Shown in pieces: positions 22,357-26,124 of a DNA stretch of 26,124 nt. This DNA comes from Solirubrobacteraceae bacterium (GTDB lineage: Bacteria; Actinomycetota; Thermoleophilia; Solirubrobacterales; Solirubrobacteraceae). The notes beneath the pieces were generated by a model. It was not told where the DNA came from and made no database searches. It saw only the letters and a list, made by a program, of their open reading frames with translations. Position numbers and translations under genes: made by a program. The first letter of the stretch is position 1. The number at the start of each line of letters is the position of its first letter. Location of the stretch: assembly GCA_019683665.1 (NCBI GenBank), contig JADGIB010000010.1, positions 1-26,124 of the forward strand. Direction: 5' to 3'.

Positions 22357-23568
22357 TCAGGCCTCGGGCGGGCCGCCCGGGCTCTCGCCGTCGACCAGGC
22401 GGCTGACGAGCGCCTGGCGGGCGCGGTCGCAGCCGACCGCGAGCGCGCCGGTCGTCACCGCGCGCGCCGCCAGCGCGGCGCGCTCGACCCGGGGCGGCAG
22501 CGGCAGCAGCTCGGCGATCGCGGCGCGCACGTCGGGCAGCAGCAGGTCGTCGTTGTCGCCGATGCCCCCGCCAAGCAGCACGAGCTCGAGGTCCACGACC
22601 GCGCTGATGCCGGCGATGCAGACGGCGATCTCGCGCGCGGCGCGGGCGACGACGGCGCGGCCCAGCGCGTCGCCGTGGCGGGCGGCGTCGAACAGCTCGT
22701 CGACCTGGAACGGCGGCGTCATCCCGCTCGGCGTCGTCGCGGCCAGCTCCTCGGCCAGGGCCACGAGGCCGGCGCTCGACAGCCGCCGCTCCATCGCGCC
22801 CGTGCCCGCCGGCCGCGTCCCGGTGAACGGGTCCTCGCCGACCGGCAGGAAGCCGACCTCGCCGGCGGCCCCGCGCGCGCCGCGGTGCAGCTGCCCGTGC
22901 AGGACGATCCCGGCGCCCAGGCCGGAGCCGATCGCCAGATAGGCGAAGCTGTCGACGCCGCGTCCCCCGCCGTGGGCCTGCTCGCCGAGCGCAGCCAGGT
23001 TCACGTCGTTCTCGATGAGCGCCGCCACCCCGAGCGCGCGGCTGAGCACGCGCTCGGCCATGACGCCCTCCCAGCCCTCGATGTTCGGCGCCGCTCCCAC
23101 CCGGCCGGTGTGCGGGTCGACGACGCCGGGGGTGCCGCCCACGGCGAGCTCGGTGCGCGCCAGGCGGTCGCCCACGCGGGCCCGCACCCGCTCGGCCGCC
23201 GCGACCACCGCGTCGACGTGCGGGCGGTCGAGGCGCACGGTCATCTCGTCGACCGGCTCGCCGTCGAGGTCGGCGAGGACGGCGCGCACGTAGCGCGCCC
23301 CCACGTCGACGCCGAGCACGAAGGCCGCGTCCGGCACCCGCTGGTAGAGCGTGGCGCTGGGCCCGCGCCGCCCGGTGGTGCGGCCGATCTCGCGCACGAG
23401 CCCGGCCTGCGCGAACGCGCGCAGCGCGCCCCCCACCGTGGGCTTCGACAGACCGGTCGCCGCGGCCAGCTCCGCGCGCGATCGCGCCTCGTCGCGCCCG
23501 AGCGCGCCCAGCACGAGCCGCAGGTTGTGCTCGCGGATCGCGCGACTGGAGGGCTGAGGCGGGGCCAT
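22357..23568 (-). CDS. ROK-family transcriptional repressor (NagC/XylR type)
   Basis: A 403-residue protein: winged helix-turn-helix (about 10-70; ARSRAELAAATGLSKPTVGGALRAFAQAGLV) fused to a ROK kinase-like domain (about 85-390) with phosphate-1-like GVDVGARYVRAVLADLDG, IENDVNLAALGE and GSGLGAGIV. The usual zinc motif CxCGxxGCxE of NagC/Mlc is missing; the segment reads RGARGAAGEVGFLPVG. Sugars or sugar phosphates release such repressors from DNA. It is divergent from a ROK kinase operon, and both promoters carry 7-5-7 palindromes, so it most likely controls that operon and itself. An amino sugar or N-acyl sugar ligand is suggested by the deacylase in the operon. Confidence 0.94.
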   Translation of the reverse strand: MAPPQPSSRAIREHNLRLVLGALGRDEARSRAELAAATGLSKPTVGGALRAFAQAGLVREIGRTTGRRGPSATLYQRVPDAAFVLGVDVGARYVRAVLADLDGEPVDEMTVRLDRPHVDAVVAAAERVRARVGDRLARTELAVGGTPGVVDPHTGRVGAAPNIEGWEGVMAERVLSRALGVAALIENDVNLAALGEQAHGGGRGVDSFAYLAIGSGLGAGIVLHGQLHRGARGAAGEVGFLPVGEDPFTGTRPAGTGAMERRLSSAGLVALAEELAATTPSGMTPPFQVDELFDAARHGDALGRAVVARAAREIAVCIAGISAVVDLELVLLGGGIGDNDDLLLPDVRAAIAELLPLPPRVERAALAARAVTTGALAVGCDRARQALVSRLVDGESPGGPPEA

Positions 23569-23578
23569 GTCGCCTGAA

Positions 23579-23597
23579 TAGGGAAGCAGGTTTCCGT
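23579..23597 (-). promoter_or_regulatory. Imperfect ROK operator at the regulator's own promoter
   Basis: TAGGGAA-GCAGG-TTTCCGT (23579-23597) has the same 7-5-7 layout as the perfect operator at 23669-23687 and lies 10 nt upstream of the regulator's ATG, fitting autoregulation with lower affinity. Confidence 0.55.
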
Positions 23598-23632
23598 CAA
23601 GGACGTCCGAACGGCATCGCTTCGATACCGGC

Positions 23633-23662
23633 TTGACATCCCCTTCACACGGTGCCTAGGAT
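23633..23662 (+). promoter_or_regulatory. Strong sigma70-type promoter of the ROK kinase operon
   Basis: Consensus -35 TTGACA (23633-23638), an 18-nt spacer and -10 TAGGAT (23657-23662). Transcription should start near 23669, inside the operator. Confidence 0.8.
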
Positions 23663-23668
23663 CGCAAA

Positions 23669-23687
23669 TAGGAAATGACCTTTCCTA
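23669..23687 (+). promoter_or_regulatory. Perfect ROK operator TAGGAAA-N5-TTTCCTA
   Basis: A perfect 7-bp inverted repeat with a 5-nt centre, directly downstream of the -10 box and covering the predicted start of transcription. A repressor bound here would block initiation. The ATG at 23675 lies within it. Confidence 0.75.
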
Positions 23688-24628
23688 ATGGCACGAGCTC
23701 GGACCGCAGGTGCGTGGCTGGCGTCGACCTCGGCGGCTCCTACACCCGCGTCCTGCTCGCCGACCCAGCGGGCGTCGAGCTCGCCAGCGCCGCCCGCCCC
23801 ACCCCGCGTGACGACGCCGACGAGATCGTTCGGCTCATCGTCGACCTGTGCCGCCAGCTGGCCGACGAGGCCGGGATCGGCTGGGACCGGGTCGGCCGCA
23901 TCGGGCTCGGCGTCCCGGGCGTCGCCGACCGCGAGAGCGGCGCGCTCCACCTGGCGCCGAACCTCCCCCCCTTCGACGGCGTCGACCTCGCGGGCGCGCT
24001 GCGCGAGGCGCTGCGGGTGACCGTCGCCATCGACAACGACGTCAACGCCGCCACGCTGGCCGAGCACCGCCGCGGCCTGGGCGCCGGCCTCGACGACTTC
24101 GCGTTCATCGCCGTCGGCACCGGCGTCGGCATGGGGATCGTGGCCGGCGGCCGCCTCCAGCGCGGGGCCACCGGCGCCGCCGGCGAGATCGCCTGGCTGC
24201 CGCTCGGCGGCGACCCCTTCTCCCCCGCCAACCACGTGCGCGGCACGCTCGAGGAGGCAGCCGGCGGCGCCGCCGTCGCCCGCCGCTACGCCGAGCGCAC
24301 CGGCGCGGACCCCACCGAGCCGATGGACCTGTTCGCGCTGGCGGCCACGGGCGACCGCGAGGCCGAGGCCGCGCTCGACCACCAGGCGCGGTCGCTGGCC
24401 CTGGCCGTCGCCGCCGTGCAGAGCGTGCTCGACCCCGCGCTCGTCGTCTTCGGCGGCGGCATCGGCACGCGCCCCGAGCTGCTGGCCGCGATCCGCGCGC
24501 ATCTCGCGCGCCTCACGCACCGTCCGCTGGAGATCGAGGCCAGCTCGCTCGGCGAGCAGGCCGGCGTGCTCGGCGCGATCGAGCTCGCCCGCGACACCGA
24601 CCCCGAGCCCACGGAGGCCGAGCGATGA
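23675..24628 (+). CDS. ROK-family sugar kinase
   Basis: The 317-residue protein has the ATP phosphate loop GVDLGGSYTRVLLAD (about 16-30), IGLGVPGVADRESG, the catalytic Asp in AIDNDVNAATLAEH (about 123-136), GTGVGMGIVAGG and a late VVFGGGIG. The zinc motif of classical ROK kinases is absent; the region reads GATGAAGEIAWLPLGG with the conserved Glu retained. It phosphorylates a hexose, N-acyl amino sugar or related substrate. The ATG at 23675 is inside the operator and only ~6 nt from the predicted transcription start, so it would be nearly leaderless. GTG 23714, just before the phosphate loop, is a real alternative. The stop overlaps the next start (ATGA). Confidence 0.92.
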   Translation: MTFPNGTSSDRRCVAGVDLGGSYTRVLLADPAGVELASAARPTPRDDADEIVRLIVDLCRQLADEAGIGWDRVGRIGLGVPGVADRESGALHLAPNLPPFDGVDLAGALREALRVTVAIDNDVNAATLAEHRRGLGAGLDDFAFIAVGTGVGMGIVAGGRLQRGATGAAGEIAWLPLGGDPFSPANHVRGTLEEAAGGAAVARRYAERTGADPTEPMDLFALAATGDREAEAALDHQARSLALAVAAVQSVLDPALVVFGGGIGTRPELLAAIRAHLARLTHRPLEIEASSLGEQAGVLGAIELARDTDPEPTEAER

Positions 24629-25902
24629 CCGCGCCCGTCCCGCCCGACCTGCGCGACGCGCTGCTCGACGCCGTCGACGAGGCCCGCGTCGTCGACCTCC
24701 TGCGGCGCGCTGTCCGCACGCCGTCGATCACCGGCGACGAGACCGCCTTCGCGCGGCTGGTGGCCGACGAGCTGCGCGCCGCCGGCGCCGACGAGGTCCA
24801 CGTCGAGGAGGCCGCGCCCGGCCGCCCCATCGTCTGGAGCGTGACCCGCGGGACCGGGGGCGGCCGCCGCCTCCTGCTGGCCGGTCACCTCGACACCGTC
24901 CGCGTCGACGGCTGGTCCGAGCGCTGGCCGGGCGACCCCCGCGAGAACCCGTTCGGCGCGGCGATCGTCGACGGCGAGCTGTGGGGCCGCGGAGCGTCCG
25001 ACCTGAAGGGCGGCATCGCCGCCGCCCTCGAGGCCGTCCGCGCCGCCGCCGCCACCGCGACGCTGCAGGGCGACCTCGTCACCGCCTGGATCTGCGACGA
25101 GGAGAGCGGCGAGCCCGGGATGGGCCGCAGCATCGGCATGCGCGCGTTCACCCGGCGCATCGCGGCCGGGACCGTGCCGCGCCCCGACTTCGCGGTCTAC
25201 GTCGAGCCGACGAGGCTCGACGTGTACCCCGCCCAGATCGGCTTCCTGATCGCCGACATCGAGCTGACCGGCCGCAGCGCCTACTTCGGCCGTCCCGAGG
25301 AGGGGGTCGACGCGCTGCGCGCCGCCCACCGGGTGCTGTCCGAGCTGTGGGCGCTGGATGACGAGCTCCGCGCGCGCCCCGCCCACCCGCTGCTCGGCCG
25401 CCCCGGCCTGCTCGTCACCGAGGCGTCGGCCGGCGGCTACATCGCCGTGCCCGGCGCGGCCCGGCTGAGCCTCATCCGCACGCTCGTGCCGTCCGAGGAC
25501 CTCGGCGAGGCCGGCGCCGCGATCGAGGCCGCCGTCCGCCGCGGCGTCGAGGGCACCGGCGTCACCGCGGACGTCCGCTTCCCGGCCGGTCGCGACCACG
25601 CCCTCGGCGGGCTGCCGAGCGAGACGCCCGCCGACCTCGACGCGGTCGCGGCGCTCCGCGCCTGCGTGCAGGCCGTCGCGCCCGGCACCGGCGGGATCGC
25701 CGGGGCGCCGTTCTGGTCGGAGGCCTCCTTCCTCACCGAGCAGGGGATCCCGTGCGTGTACTTCGCGCCGGGGGACATCGCCGTCTGTCACACCGCCGAG
25801 GAGCGCGTCGCCGTGCGGGAGGTCGTCGACGCGGCCAAGGCGCTGTCGTTGTTCATCGCCGGCCATTGCGGGGCCGGCCGCACCCAAGGAGCACACTCAT
25901 GA
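24625..25902 (+). CDS. M20-family metallo-deacylase/peptidase (ArgE/DapE/ACY1-like)
   Basis: The 425-residue protein has dinuclear zinc ligands H88 and D90 (AGHLDT), D126 (GRGASDLKGG), E159/E160 (DEESGE), E194 (VEPT) and a C-terminal His in VCHTAEER. It hydrolyses an N-acyl or peptide bond. In the lid/dimerisation domain the motif normally GxxAHxxxP reads GRSAYFGRP (216-224): Tyr replaces the His that reaches into the partner's active site in DapE/carboxypeptidase G2 relatives. The start overlaps the kinase stop by 4 nt and the end overlaps the lipoprotein start, so the three genes are one operon. Deacylation of an imported N-acylated compound fits the context; the substrate is not determined. 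Confidence 0.92.
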   Translation: MTAPVPPDLRDALLDAVDEARVVDLLRRAVRTPSITGDETAFARLVADELRAAGADEVHVEEAAPGRPIVWSVTRGTGGGRRLLLAGHLDTVRVDGWSERWPGDPRENPFGAAIVDGELWGRGASDLKGGIAAALEAVRAAAATATLQGDLVTAWICDEESGEPGMGRSIGMRAFTRRIAAGTVPRPDFAVYVEPTRLDVYPAQIGFLIADIELTGRSAYFGRPEEGVDALRAAHRVLSELWALDDELRARPAHPLLGRPGLLVTEASAGGYIAVPGAARLSLIRTLVPSEDLGEAGAAIEAAVRRGVEGTGVTADVRFPAGRDHALGGLPSETPADLDAVAALRACVQAVAPGTGGIAGAPFWSEASFLTEQGIPCVYFAPGDIAVCHTAEERVAVREVVDAAKALSLFIAGHCGAGRTQGAHS

Positions 25903-26124
25903 AGGCTCATCGCGTGATCGCGATGCTCGCTGCCCTGCTCGCCGTGGTCGTCCTCGGCGCCTGCGGCAGCGACGACTCGGAGTCGTCCGGGGACACGGCC
26001 GGCGGCTCCACCGCCACCGCGACGGCGACGGCGCAGCCGTCGCCCGCGGGCGGGCCGGCCCGCGGGCCCCCCCGCGCGCGGGCGCCCCCCCCCACCCCGC
26101 GCCCCCCCCCCCCCGCGGCGATGG
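25899..26124 (+). CDS. Lipoprotein, probably transporter solute-binding protein (3' end beyond window)
   Basis: Only 75 codons are present, open at the right edge. Residues 1-22 are a lipoprotein signal peptide with lipobox L19-G-A-C22, followed by an acidic/Ser/Thr/Gly linker (GSDDSESSGDTAGGST). This start is typical of actinobacterial ABC-transporter binding proteins, and the operon position after a sugar kinase and a deacylase supports uptake of the same substrate. AAGGAG (25886-25891) lies 7 nt before the ATG, which overlaps the previous stop (ATGA). From about 26040 the sequence becomes almost pure G/C, so the last ~28 codons should not be trusted. Confidence 0.75.
   Translation, partial: MKAHRVIAMLAALLAVVVLGACGSDDSESSGDTAGGSTATATATAQPSPAGGPARGPPRARAPPPTPRPPPPAAM
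26041..26124. other. Nearly pure G/C low-complexity end, probable sequence artefact
   Basis: The last 84 nt contain only two A and one T and carry C runs of up to 13, unlike any other part of the window, even in this GC-rich genome. It begins inside the lipoprotein gene. A low-quality contig end is more likely than a biological poly-proline tract. Confidence 0.7.

Overview
The window is a GC-rich (roughly 75 %) bacterial segment with almost only G or C in third codon positions, dense gene packing, many GTG starts and ATGA/GTGA stop-start overlaps. Gene content (family 1 encapsulin, IclR, NarL/FixJ and ROK regulators, E. coli-type IlvD, FG-GAP secreted protein) points to a high-GC actinobacterium. 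A Thermoleophilia/Solirubrobacterales-like host is my guess from style and content, not from a marker gene. No rRNA, tRNA, CRISPR array, insertion sequence or integrase was seen.

Region 1 (1-2011): the 5' part of a secreted seven-repeat FG-GAP beta-propeller protein that runs off the left edge.

Region 2 (2012-11998): a tight seven-gene minus-strand operon reading from 10434 down to 2012: omega-aminotransferase, AcoX-like ATP-NAD kinase family protein, GcvPA-like and GcvPB-like PLP subunits, a lambda-crystallin-type 3-hydroxyacyl-CoA dehydrogenase relative, an IclR regulator and an enolase-superfamily enzyme. A semialdehyde dehydrogenase is divergent from it. The P-protein-like pair keeps the fold and the PLP lysine but has lost most invariant glycine-decarboxylase motifs, and no gcvT or gcvH is present. 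This looks like an undescribed amino-compound catabolic pathway.

Region 3 (12000-18700): NADP-type glutamate dehydrogenase, two small proteins, a SnoaL-like protein, a tetR-yqeY pair divergent from ilvD across a palindromic operator, and a family 1 encapsulin shell gene without a recognisable cargo gene beside it.

Region 4 (18617-22340): a small membrane protein, a GreA/GreB-like factor, an unknown 133-residue protein, a NarL-type two-component system and two tandem paralogous helical proteins. The genes around gdhA and in this region share a recurrent 19-bp near-palindrome, consensus RATGNNCATCGGGCCCCAT. It is followed 22-23 nt later by a NANNNT -10 element, and in most cases the start codon comes exactly 34 nt after the 19-mer. 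This implies leaderless, activator-dependent promoters forming one local regulon, and is the most striking non-coding signal here.

Region 5 (22357-26124): a ROK repressor divergent from an operon of ROK sugar kinase, M20 deacylase and a lipoprotein (probably a transporter binding protein). Matching TAGGAAA-N5-TTTCCTA operators lie at both promoters. The last ~85 nt are nearly pure G/C with long C runs and look like an unreliable contig end.
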